Assembly: GCF_026151205.1 (NCBI RefSeq)
Contig: NC_087083.1
Location: forward strand, 11,900,944-11,964,943
Reading direction: 5' to 3'
Length of the DNA: 64,000 nucleotides
DNA from: Bolinopsis microptera
Taxonomy: Eukaryota > Ctenophora > Tentaculata > Lobata > Bolinopsidae
Shown: piece after piece, positions 12,665 through 21,716 of the stretch
How the letters are laid out: every line of letters starts with the position of its first letter
Numbering within the stretch: position 1 is the stretch's first letter
Program-made: the position numbers and the translations under genes
Notes under the pieces: model-generated
What the model saw: only the letters and a program-made list of their open reading frames with translations
Databases searched by the model: none
Told to the model about the DNA's origin: nothing

Positions 12665-15600
12665 TTGGGTAATCTGAAACTAACACCTCGTAAGTGCAGA
12701 TTTTTACGTGAGGAGGTTGAATATGTCGGTATTACTCTAACTAAGGAAGGAGTCAGGATGAACGACTCTCGTATAGAGCATATTAAGAGTCTAGAACCTC
12801 CCAGTAATAGAGCTGAATTGCAATCAGTTTTAGGCATGTTGAATTATTCCAAGAAGTTCTGCAAGGGATATTCCGAGATAGCACGTCCTCTCTATGCGTT
12901 ACTTCGTAAGAACAAGGTATTCGAGTGGACCGAGGATTGCCAGATTGCATTTCAGAAGTTACGTGACATGTTGATATCTAGTCCTGTCCTAGCATTTCCG
13001 GAGGTTAGTGATCCGGAAAATAGTTATGAGGTAACTTTGGATGGTTCTAAACACGCATTTGGTGGTACTTTGACTCAGTGGATCAAGGGTAAGAGGAGGG
13101 TAATTGCGTACTTTTCTCGTAAGGTTCCGGACCACAAGCGGATATGGCCGCAAACTCAGATTGAATTTGAGACTTTATATCAGACTCTGAAACATTTCTC
13201 GGTTTACTTACGTGGCGTTAAAAACTTCACGGTTATCACAGATTGTCTGCCACTCTTGAATATCACGACAATATTTTCTAAAATGTCGTCTTCGGTCATC
13301 AGGAAGCTTCAAGAGCTTGCTAACTATACTTTTACCATGAAGCATATCTCGGGGAAGAGTAACCAGATGTGTGATGGACTTAGTCGGTATAAGTATCAGG
13401 TTTATGGTAAATCTCGAGAAAATGTTGCGAGCATTGGTCATAGTTCCACTTTTAGTCTTGATGCTGCGTTAGAAGGAGTAAACCGGGTGAGACGTGAGCA
13501 TTATAGATGTAAACACCCGACACTGTTTAAGAGGATGCAAGTACCGGTTAGCAGCGAGACTGTGGTTGATGATGATTGCAGTAATCTGATTGAGGAATCT
13601 TGCAATGAGGTGAGTGTTGAGGACAGTATGATTCCGGGGTTCTTGTTTGATGAAAATAGTGAAGACCCTAGTATTGTAAGCATTGTTCAGATTACGCCTG
13701 AGGTTGATAGCCGTCATTGCAATTGTAGTCTTACCCAGGCTGATCCTATTCCTACAGAGGAAGCATCAGTAGTGGAAATGGTTTCAGCGGTTACTAGTGA
13801 TGTAAGCTCACTAGAGAGAGGGGTCAAATTTCTTAATCCTACCAATGAGCAGCTTAAACAGGCTCAGAAGGATGATGATATTTTAAACCAGGTCTACAGT
13901 TGGGTTACCAAGGGTGAGAAACCTGTTGCCATTCAGACTAGTAAAATACCTCAGGAACTGTTGAGTTATTGGAAACAGTTTGATCTTATAAGTATCAAGG
14001 ACGGGATACTTAAGAGACGTTGGACTGAAGTGAGGGATCCGGAGGGAAGTAGAGAGTTGATCATAGTCCCCGAATCCTTGCATGAATCTGTCCTGGACAT
14101 GGTGCACAACCAGGAGACCGCACATGCTGGAGTAGGAAATTGTCTTGAGGTCTGTAAACGACATTTCTACTGGCCGAAAATGGGTGAATGTTTCAAATTG
14201 TGGATCGCAGCATGTTGCAAGTGTGCAGCAAGTAAGCCACCTCAGGCGTACAATAAGGCACCCCTCAAGCACATATTATTCCACTCCTTTAACTCAGCAA
14301 TTTGTTTCGATCATATAGTTCCTGAGAAGGTTGGTGCTACACCTAGAGGTTATAAATATATTTTGACTATAACTGATTGTTGGTCAAATTATGTGGTAGC
14401 TATTCCTACTAAGACCCAGACAGCTAAGGAGAGCGTGTCCTTGATTCGTAGGTTTTGGATTGATCGTTTTGGCCAGCCTAGGTTCATGATGGCTGATAAT
14501 CATCCGGGGTTTAGAGCTAAGTATTTCGAGACCATAGCTCAAGCATTAGATTGCAAGTACATTCATGGCCAACCGTACGTTTCTCGTAGTACAGGTAGAG
14601 TTGAGAGAGCTAACCGTCGGTTGAATACTGCACTGAGAACCAGCTTACCACCGGGACGCTACCAGGATTGGGATCTTTGGTTATCTAGAGTAGTCTTTGT
14701 ACTCAACTCATTGCGGAATCGGCACACAGGTTATTCTAGCAACAGGTTGGTGTTTGGTCGTGAGTTAAACACACCGTTAAGCCTGCTAGCTGAGAATCGT
14801 AAGGATTTCGAGCTAGAGCCTATGAAGGAGAATGAGTTTGATGTTGAAGCATACGAGCTGTACAAGAATCTCAAGTTTATCACCAGGAAGGTGAGGGTCC
14901 AAGCTGAGCGTGATTTTTGCTATGCACAGAGATATCACGATAAACACGTTAAGGGACCATTCTTTGAGGAAGGTGAGGAAGCTTTTGTTTTGATAAATTG
15001 TCCTAAGCACAAGTTCGATCCCCGTTGGGTTGGCCCGTATAAGATCTCTAGGAAGATAAACGATCACTTGTACTGTCTAGATTTGCCTGATGGAGAGAAG
15101 AAGGTGTTTAACATTGGTAAGTTAAAACGATATGTCAGGAACAGATTTTCTAAGAAACTAGAGACTAGTCCTACAGTGCCGAAAACTGTGAGCAAGGAAG
15201 CTGAGTTGAAAATGGAATCATCGGACCGATTTGTAGATTATTCCGATAGTGACAGTGAAGAGGAGATAGATTTTCAACTGAGAAGAGCACCAGTTGTAGC
15301 AGGGAGAAGAGAGGTTCATCCGAAGAGGTTTCGTCCGGAGAGGGATGGTGCAGTTAGCATTCATAAACAACCCAGTTTAAGTTCCACTCCTAGGGTTGTA
15401 AATAGTCCTGCACAACTAGATATGAATTCTACTAATCCTAGTTTTAGTACTGTAACACCTCTCACACATAACATTCCCTCAGGCGATAGTGTAGAAACAG
15501 TTGATAATTCTGCAGAGTTCTTCACTCCAGCTAGAGAGAGATCGGCCGCTAGAAGATCATCGAGTCCGATTGTTAGTGAAGGAACGATAGGTGCTAACAG

Positions 15601-15802
15601 TTTTAGGTCACATGATGCTGAGGAGCACGACATTGACACAACAGGATCGCTTTCTCCTATAGATCTAGGGAGACAGAGCCCTCCGAGGGAGGAGCGCAGA
15701 TATAACACTAGGAGACCTGAGGAACGGAGACAACCTGATCGTCTAGGAATCGATAAAGTTAGACTTGTTACGGATGTTCTTATGAAGCTCTTGAACCAGT
15801 AG
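12665..15802 (+). CDS. pol: pol 3' part: RT thumb, RNase H and integrase
   Basis: The open frame of 1045 codons is the downstream part of a Pol polyprotein, so its first Met is not a true start. Residues 1-110 are RT thumb/connection (LTPRKCRF, VGITLTKEGV). RNase H follows, with D126, E169, D193 and D237 in TLDGS, EFETLY, TDC and CDGLSR. The integrase zinc-binding HHCC uses H481, H487 and C517/C520. The catalytic triad is D549, D611 and E647, with 35 residues between the last two. A GPY motif (WVGPYKI, about 787) follows. No chromodomain is seen. The last ~200 residues are Ser/Glu/Arg-rich and low in complexity. It makes cDNA and inserts it into the host genome. Confidence 0.93.
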   Translation: MGNLKLTPRKCRFLREEVEYVGITLTKEGVRMNDSRIEHIKSLEPPSNRAELQSVLGMLNYSKKFCKGYSEIARPLYALLRKNKVFEWTEDCQIAFQKLRDMLISSPVLAFPEVSDPENSYEVTLDGSKHAFGGTLTQWIKGKRRVIAYFSRKVPDHKRIWPQTQIEFETLYQTLKHFSVYLRGVKNFTVITDCLPLLNITTIFSKMSSSVIRKLQELANYTFTMKHISGKSNQMCDGLSRYKYQVYGKSRENVASIGHSSTFSLDAALEGVNRVRREHYRCKHPTLFKRMQVPVSSETVVDDDCSNLIEESCNEVSVEDSMIPGFLFDENSEDPSIVSIVQITPEVDSRHCNCSLTQADPIPTEEASVVEMVSAVTSDVSSLERGVKFLNPTNEQLKQAQKDDDILNQVYSWVTKGEKPVAIQTSKIPQELLSYWKQFDLISIKDGILKRRWTEVRDPEGSRELIIVPESLHESVLDMVHNQETAHAGVGNCLEVCKRHFYWPKMGECFKLWIAACCKCAASKPPQAYNKAPLKHILFHSFNSAICFDHIVPEKVGATPRGYKYILTITDCWSNYVVAIPTKTQTAKESVSLIRRFWIDRFGQPRFMMADNHPGFRAKYFETIAQALDCKYIHGQPYVSRSTGRVERANRRLNTALRTSLPPGRYQDWDLWLSRVVFVLNSLRNRHTGYSSNRLVFGRELNTPLSLLAENRKDFELEPMKENEFDVEAYELYKNLKFITRKVRVQAERDFCYAQRYHDKHVKGPFFEEGEEAFVLINCPKHKFDPRWVGPYKISRKINDHLYCLDLPDGEKKVFNIGKLKRYVRNRFSKKLETSPTVPKTVSKEAELKMESSDRFVDYSDSDSEEEIDFQLRRAPVVAGRREVHPKRFRPERDGAVSIHKQPSLSSTPRVVNSPAQLDMNSTNPSFSTVTPLTHNIPSGDSVETVDNSAEFFTPARERSAARRSSSPIVSEGTIGANSFRSHDAEEHDIDTTGSLSPIDLGRQSPPREERRYNTRRPEERRQPDRLGIDKVRLVTDVLMKLLNQ

Positions 15803-16181
15803 AAGTCGGGGAGATGACCTGATAGGGAAGTAACTAATACCTTGGAATCTAGTTTTAGTACAGTAATATCTTACGTATTTAGCTAGGCTTTCCATTTAGT
15901 ACTTACCGGTGATATTAATACCTTACTTAGGCTTAACACGTGTATCTTACAGAACAGTACTGATAGGGATATTAGGATTTGTGCCTCGCAACACGAACCG
16001 TTCAGGGCTGCCATTTTGATATTTCGATAATTTCTTTTAGTTTTAGTTATTTCTACTCTCTTCACGTTGACCCTTTTACTAGTAAGCAGTTTGGTTTTCT
16101 GCTTTTGGGTAAAAGGTTTTCTTAGCTTTATTTTAGTCATTTTTTTTTTTAGCCACTAATCCTAGTTTCCCCCTCCAGACC
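15803..16181 (+). promoter_or_regulatory. pol-accessory spacer with splice-acceptor-like tract
   Basis: The spacer ends in a long pyrimidine run, TTTTTTTTTT then CCTAGTTTCCCCCTCCAG, with AG at 16177-16178, three bases before the ATG of the next ORF. This is a textbook 3' splice site layout, as used for spliced env or accessory mRNAs in retroviruses. It is inferred from sequence; the donor is not identified. Confidence 0.45.
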
Positions 16182-16763
16182 ATGAGCAGACCCGAGTTTG
16201 AAGGTTTGGATTTCTCTGACGATCAGAAGATAGGGATGGAGAATATAGAGGAGGAGAAGGCGAGACTCAGGCGGAAATTGGATCGCATCACTAGGAGGAT
16301 CGCGAAGCTTCAGCGACGCGAGGAGATTCGATCAAGCGGCGGAAACCCCCTCAAGATGCCGGACTGGGAACAGTTGGACACAGCCACTTTCCCTCCCACG
16401 AAGGGAGCCATCAACCTACTCCTCCAATACCCTAGTCTGAACGGATGGGTAAAGCAGTTGGTGGATGAGACTGTAGGGAACTTTATAAGGAACAAGGAGG
16501 CACAGAAGGTGCAAATACAGATGAAGGTGATACGTGACAAGTTGATGTCCAGCGTCAAGACCATCTGTAAGAGAAGAAGGGCAGAGTTTCGGAACTCTCG
16601 AGAATACCAGTGGACGAAGATCGCCAACAGGCGAGCAGTCGCGTTTAGATACAACACGGCAGTCCGCAAGTTGGACGAGATTCGAGAGTATTCGTCCAGC
16701 ACGCAGCTTCAACGGGCACTGGACAGCCTGGTGAACCTCCGGAACATGGAGAGGACTTTCTGA
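16182..16763 (+). CDS. Ty3-element accessory ORF A (193 aa, basic, coiled coil)
   Basis: An intact 193-codon frame between pol and the 3' LTR, where envelope genes sit in some Ty3 elements. It has no signal peptide, membrane span or Cys pattern, so it is not an envelope protein. Residues about 18-50 are heptad-like and charged (EEEKARLRRKLDRI, RRIAKLQRREE), predicting a coiled coil. The remainder is helical-looking and strongly basic, with KRRRAEFRNSR near 130. The ATG follows a splice-acceptor-like tract, suggesting a spliced subgenomic mRNA. I do not recognise the family. An intact frame in an element whose gag is broken argues that it is coding and real. Confidence 0.75.
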   Translation: MSRPEFEGLDFSDDQKIGMENIEEEKARLRRKLDRITRRIAKLQRREEIRSSGGNPLKMPDWEQLDTATFPPTKGAINLLLQYPSLNGWVKQLVDETVGNFIRNKEAQKVQIQMKVIRDKLMSSVKTICKRRRAEFRNSREYQWTKIANRRAVAFRYNTAVRKLDEIREYSSSTQLQRALDSLVNLRNMERTF

Positions 16764-16955
16764 AGACTCCTTCTTTCTGTTTTGATATTTTATTGTATTT
16801 ATTTAATGTGATTCACGAGTTTCATTTGTTTGACTTCAAATTTGTTACTTGAATAATATTTTTAGATTTATGTTTTGATTTTGTATTCCCCTTTCACCTT
16901 CTATTACCTCCCTTATCCGCTTGTCTAACCTTCTATCACTTTTCTAGTTACAAGC
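16764..16955 (+). promoter_or_regulatory. Spacer with second splice-acceptor-like tract
   Basis: The spacer ends in an extended C/T-rich run (CCCCTTTCACCTTC through TTCTATCACTTTTCTAG) with AG at 16946-16947 and a second AG at 16953-16954, directly before the ATG at 16956. It mirrors the arrangement ahead of accessory ORF A. Confidence 0.4.
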
Positions 16956-17204
16956 ATGTCTTCTTCAAGAGACCTTATGAGAGCCGTGAGTGCAATAAGT
17001 AGTGCCTACACGGACGATTTGAAGGAGCTAGATGATCTAAGGAAGCGCCTCAGGAGAGCGGAGAGACGGATTAGAGACCTGACCGTGGAACTGGAATATT
17101 TAGCGGACCAGCAGGCGACCAGGATGGATACTCAGCCGGCGCCCCCGCCCTATTTCCACAGCCCCACCTCCCCCAGCACAGAGCCTTACAGCAGCCCCCA
17201 GTAG
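16956..17204 (+). CDS. Ty3-element accessory ORF B (82 aa, PPPY tail)
   Basis: An intact 82-codon frame behind a pyrimidine-rich acceptor-like tract. The first ~50 residues form a charged heptad pattern (LKELDDLRKRLRRAERRIR), predicting a coiled coil. The tail is proline-rich with APPPYFHSP and ends TEPYSSPQ. PPxY motifs recruit WW-domain Nedd4-type ligases and serve retroviral Gag as late (budding) domains; whether this one does is inference. No membrane segment is present. The family is not recognised. Confidence 0.65.
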   Translation: MSSSRDLMRAVSAISSAYTDDLKELDDLRKRLRRAERRIRDLTVELEYLADQQATRMDTQPAPPPYFHSPTSPSTEPYSSPQ

Positions 17205-17583
17205 CTCGGACTGAAGGACGATGTGTCTCTGGTTGTCTCCTCATTGTTTTTAATAATTGATTTTATTCATTTCGTTATTTTTATTTATTTTTATTTAAAG
17301 TGTTTTACTTGTACTCATTCGTATGGAATGGAAATGAGGATCTAAAGGAAAAAGATCTAAATGGAAGGGAGAAAGACGGGGAATAGGTGAGTATTGTAAA
17401 TTATGATATTGGATTTGGAACAGGGTTAGGCGTTTAGTTTTAAGGTTCTTTCGGCTTTTTATTTTAAGGCGCGCAGGGCCGTGCTAGGGAGTAGGGTTAA
17501 ATTTAAATAGGTTGTGCAGCGTAAGACTGTTGGCGAATTTTTAAAGGGTTTTAAATATTCGGAAAAAGAATTTTGGGTAGAGA
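17205..17583 (+). other. 3' non-coding region before the 3' LTR
   Basis: No ORF. A purine-rich run lies at about 17325-17395 (GGAAATGAGGATCTAAAGG and following AGGGAGAAAGACGGGGAA), and a shorter GGGTAGAGA directly abuts the LTR at 17575-17583. The latter is in the position expected of the polypurine tract that primes plus-strand synthesis. Confidence 0.5.
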
Positions 17584-18369
17584 TGTTGTAAAGTAGTATT
17601 GTTAGGTTCTCGGATAAATTAACTTTGTTTACGGCGGAATATGTAATATTAGGAGGGTTGCGTTTAAAGTATTTAGGAGCACTTTATTTGTAAAATGTTT
17701 GGTAGTAAAGGGACCGTTACACATTTCCGGGTAGTGCGACATTTCGTGTAATAGTTTAAACTGTTTAACAGTTGGTTTAGTATCTAGAAAGTTTTGGTTT
17801 GCATTTCGTTTTACACGGGTTGACTGTATTTGGTTGACTGGCAAACCTGCTGTCAGACTTACTGCCAGATTGTAGTTGGCCGCGCTTGTGCACCTGACTT
17901 ACAGCTAGGCCTGTGGTTGGTTCTCGCGACCACAGGATGACTGTCAGTGGAGTGCTCAGCGTCTAGACAGTGTCTAGACGCTGGTGCAGGCTGGCTGCGT
18001 TAGGCCGACACGCGTTGTGGCGTGACGTAAGTTTTGGGAGCATACCCGGAGAGCCGGATGTGGAGAGCTCACTTCTTAGTTGCCTCTTAATAACTTTAAG
18101 GGATTCGAATTAACGGTAGCCAGTTTTACTGAGCACTACCAGTTGTGATTTGACACGTCGTGTGATCTATAATCACGTTAATCGATTAGAGCGAACACTT
18201 GGAAGTTTTTATCTGTTGACGTTCACTTTGTATTACTTTTTCCTTTTAATTAATTATCCTTTTTAATATACTCGTTTCATTTCTACCTTACGGTACGCCC
18301 TGCCGTTCGTGCTTCGTGACTAGAGCTTGACTAGCATACACTAAATACCAGGAAACTCAGTTTTCTATA
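17584..18369 (+). repeat. 3' LTR
   Basis: Matches the 5' LTR from TGTTGTAAAGTAG to CAGTTTTCTA(TA), then passes into TACGTCATTGTCTAGC of duplication unit 2. No TG...CA ends are present; the 3' end is TA. Confidence 0.93.
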
Positions 18370-18979
18370 CGTCATTGTCTAGCATTTTGAAACCAAACTT
18401 CCCAGATAACTTGACTCGCATTTAATTGGTCTCGAGTCGAAACCACATAGACTTGTATCGTATTGGGTAGGTTATCCATAAGATGGATGAGGAGGCTGGC
18501 CATATTTGTTTTCACATGTGGTATTGATTTGTTGACTTGAATAGAATCAGATTTGTGAACCAATGTCACAGCTCACAGTCTCACTTCCTAAACATTAACG
18601 CACACAGTCATATCAGTATCTAACTTATAAGTCTACTAGAAAGCCCGTGGTAACAGGGACGAAGCTAGTAGTATTCTTTGAAAGAAAGTTTTAATCGCAT
18701 CAAAAAATATCCATCTCAACCGAAGATACAGCCGATTTAAATATAAAACACTTTAAACACAACGTAATTACCACAAAACCGATCAAAATGACGTTAAAAG
18801 AATCTTTGCGCGTGCATGTGTGCATTAAAACACCGTTGCTACGGAACCTTTTGGTTGTTACATTAATTCCTATTTTTCATCTAATTTGCACGTGGGCGGT
18901 CGTACAGTGTACAGACAAAAAGAATCTTCTGAATTATAGTAGAGATTGACATCTTAATTAATGTGACCCCAATATCAGA
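18370..18979 (+). other. 5' flank of the membrane-protein gene, unit 2
   Basis: This is the near-identical counterpart of 5567-6176. It probably contains the promoter and 5' UTR. An AT-rich TTTAAATATAAAACAC lies about 245 bp upstream of the ATG. No ORF is convincing here; the 65-aa minus frame present in both copies is not supported by any motif. Confidence 0.4.
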
Positions 18980-19899
18980 ATGAAGATAACAATATATCTA
19001 ACTGTGCTGGTAGCAGTGGTTGCTATTGTGTTGCTGTACACGGATAACAGTCTGAGTGAAGCATCTAGAAGAAGGAGCACATCATATTCGTGAGTATACT
19101 GTCACAATGTAACACTGTCACAATGTTATAAATATGTAGCTGGAAACTGCACTCTTTCTCTCTTTGGGGTCTGAAAACGAACCCAATCCTAATCCACGAA
19201 ATGGATATGAGCTCTCGGTGATTCGATTTAAACTTGAGGGACATTTGTTATAACATTAGGTTATCTCACAGGAGCAGAAGGAGGTCGATTAGTTACGATA
19301 CTCGAAGATCTTCCAGTACTTCCTCGACAGGATCTAGCGAGGGAAGCGCGGGAAGTTTCTTTGGTTTTGTAGCATTATTCTTCTCCATGATTATTGGCCT
19401 GTCATGTTGGATTTACCGCAAATCATGCAGATCCACACAATCAGGACAGGTGATAGTATCACCTGCAGCTTCCAGTTCCAGTATACTGGAAGCTGCAGGT
19501 GATACTGGGAGTACCCTCCCAGCACAGTACCCTCCTACCTCCTACACTGCTGCTAATCCTACAGTATTAGGCTCTCAGTACCCTCCTACCTCCTACACTG
19601 CTGCTAATCCTACAGTATCAGGCTCTCAGTACCCTCCTACCTCCTACACTGCTGCTAATCCTACAGTATTAGGCTCTCAGTACCCTCCTACCTCCTACAC
19701 TGCTGCTAATCCTACAGTAGTGGGCTCTCAGTACTCTCCTCCTTACCAACCATCTGGTTATACAGCTTACCCTCCTCCTCCTCCTTTTCAAGAGGCAGTA
19801 CAGGGGACAGTGCAATATCCATCTGATGCTGCAGCAAGTGATCAAGCGCCGCCCTACGCAGCTGCAGCTATTATTTCTCCACCAAACGCTGATAACTGA
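18980..19899 (+). CDS. Small signal-peptide/single-TM protein with Pro/Tyr repeat tail
   Basis: Two exons, 18980-19089 and 19272-19899 (GTGAGT donor at 19090, ACAG acceptor at 19270-19271), encode 245 residues. The phase of the junction (TC|G) restores a continuous frame. Residues 1-20 are a hydrophobic signal peptide (MKITIYLTVLVAVVAIVLLY). Next comes a short Ser/Arg-rich ectodomain without Cys pairs, then a membrane span near FFGFVALFFSMIIGLSCW. The cytosolic tail starts RKSCRS and contains four 17-residue repeats (QYPPTSYTAANPTVLGS-like) and further PPY/PPPP runs. The layout recalls Shisa-like or VOPP1-like adaptors with proline-rich tails, but their Cys domain is absent. Family unassigned. 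Confidence 0.75.
19525..19728 (+). repeat. In-frame 51-bp minisatellite (4 copies)
   Basis: Four head-to-tail 51-bp units at 19525, 19576, 19627 and 19678, each starting CAGTACCCTCCTACCTCC. They encode the 17-residue tail repeat. The copies are nearly identical, so repeat number can change without losing frame. A partial fifth unit (CAGTACTCTCCTCCT) follows. Confidence 0.9.
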
Positions 19900-20245
19900 A
19901 ACGATAGCACCCCCACGAAATAGCCCACCGCCTACCTACAGCACCGCCTACCTACAGCATCGTCATCCATTCTTGCAGTTTACAGTGTGTTAATGATTTT
20001 ATAGTGAGGGTTTTAAGATAAATAAAACTGGACAATGATTGAGATGGTAAATGTTTGTAATACCAGTAAAACAGTTCGCACGAGAGATTGAATGAGAGAT
20101 ATTATAAGTTATACTTTATTCCTTGTCTGTTATTTTTCGCGGTTAGGATAACTTTTGACCTAGAAAATAAACCCAACTGTTAACAACTTGAAAGCTGCAA
20201 GGTCATATAAGGTAGTTTCAGTGATCTGCAGATTACTTAGTTTAA

Positions 20246-21588
20246 GGGGGGGGGGGGGGGGGGGTTCACCCTGATTTTTTTGTGAAACTCGGTTTCGAGA
20301 TAGCAGTTGATCAACAAACTAGGACCAGTGACCGAACTTTTGAGAGGGTCCCGGACCCCAACCGCCTAACGGTGCCCGCGGGGCAGCCACACCAATATTT
20401 GGTCCAAATAAGACCAAATTTAGCCAAATACCCTGAACATTCCTATAACCAAGATTATAGGTGCTCTACTTGTAGCTAGTGATCCCCTGAACTCGTATAT
20501 GAAATTTCATCAAGATTGGACAAAAAATGACTGAGTTATGAGCCAAAAACCATATGACCATATTTGGGCATACGCACCTAATTTGATCGAATTTGGCCCA
20601 TAAATTGGTCAAATATCAATATTTTTGAATGAAACCAACTTTACATGAAAGGTAAGCCTAAACTACACATTCTCTAATCTCTATGATTGTCAGCTCAATA
20701 TCTACTTAACTGTGGATTCTGTGTTCAAATAATCGCAAAAAATGAACAAAATCGCCCATATCTCAGTTTGCGATATTTACGAAACTGACGTCGCTCAAAA
20801 CAATAGAACTCAATAGGGTTTTAATATTTTTTCATGAAATTTTCAGAATCAACGTAGAATCGCATTTCGACCTTAGGTTTTGGGACAGAATTTTGAGTTA
20901 GGCCTTTAAAAAAATTTGGCCGCCAAATTTTTTTAAAGGCCTAACTCAAAATTCTGTCCCAAAACTTAAGGTCATGAGACAATTCTACGTTGATTCTGAA
21001 AATTTCATGTAAAAATATTGAAACCCTATTGAGTTCTATTGTTTTGAGCGAAGTCAGTTTTGCAAATATCGCGAACTGAGATATGGGCAATTTTGGGCGA
21101 TTATTTGAACACAGAATCCACAGTTATGTAGATATTGAGCTGATATTCATAGAGAATGTGTAGTTTAGAATTACCTTTCATATAAAGTTGGTTTAATTCA
21201 AAAATATTGATATTTAACCAATTTATGGGCCAAAATCGATCAAAATTGGTGCATATGCCCAAATATGGGCATATGGTTTTTGGCTCATAACTCAGCTATT
21301 TTTTGTCCAATCTTGATGAAAATTCATATACGAGTTCAGGGGACCATTAGCTACAAGTAGAGCACCTATAATCTTGGTTATGGGAATGTTCAGGGTATTT
21401 GGCTAAATTGGGCCTAATTTGGACCAAATATGGGCGTGGCTGCCCCGCAGGCACCGTTTGGTGGTTGGGGTCCGGGACCCCCTCAAAAGTTTGGTCACCG
21501 GTCCTAGTTTCTTGGTCAACTGCTATCTCGAAAACAAGTTTCACAAAAAAATCAGGGTGAACCCCCCCCCCCCACCCCCCCCCCCCCC
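20246..21588. mobile_element. Nearly spacerless 1.34-kb foldback element, TTAA-flanked
   Basis: Starts with a G run, then TTCACCCTGATTTTTTTGTG, and ends with the reverse complement and a C run. The two arms (about 20246-20920 and 20922-21588) are inverted copies that meet around AAATTTGGCCGCCAAATTT with essentially no loop. TTAA flanks both sides (20242-20245, 21589-21592), the piggyBac-type target. Unit 1 carries the empty site. The mirror-image 65-codon frames in the two arms are a consequence of the palindrome. No transposase. The arms differ by scattered substitutions, so this is not a simple read-through artefact. Confidence 0.8.
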
Positions 21589-21716
21589 TTAAGTAAACTC
21601 TATAGCTTTAGTAGACGGTGTACTCTGATAAATAAAGATGACACAACATCTGAACATCCGGTTCTCCCACTTATGAGCTTTTTCAACCAAAGAGGATTAT
21701 TGAACCATTTGTTTGA

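Larger units (their letters stand above)
8390..18369 (+). mobile_element. Ty3/gypsy-type LTR retrotransposon with extra 3' ORFs
   Basis: The ~10-kb element has two LTRs of about 790 bp (8390-9180 and 17584-18369). It is flanked by a short target duplication around ACGTC: GAATACGTC on the left, TACGTC or CGTC on the right, so 4-6 bp depending on the LTR end. The unoccupied site survives at 5561-5575 in the other duplication unit. Order inside: LTR, primer-binding site, gag with zinc knuckle, broken protease/RT region, then an open RT-tail/RNase H/integrase frame, two additional ORFs and the 3' LTR. RT before RNase H before integrase is the Ty3 order. The 5' half is full of one-base indels while 12.7-17.2 kb is clean. 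Confidence 0.93.

Noticed and set aside
13208-15708. Several minus-strand ORFs of 60-129 codons
   Set aside because: Antisense shadows of the pol frame.
16182-17204. Envelope gene of a gypsy-type retrovirus
   Set aside because: Neither ORF has a signal peptide, transmembrane segment, furin site or Cys pattern, so env is not supported.
20282-21544. Two 65-codon ORFs with almost the same protein on opposite strands
   Set aside because: They are mirror images produced by the foldback palindrome; no independent coding evidence.
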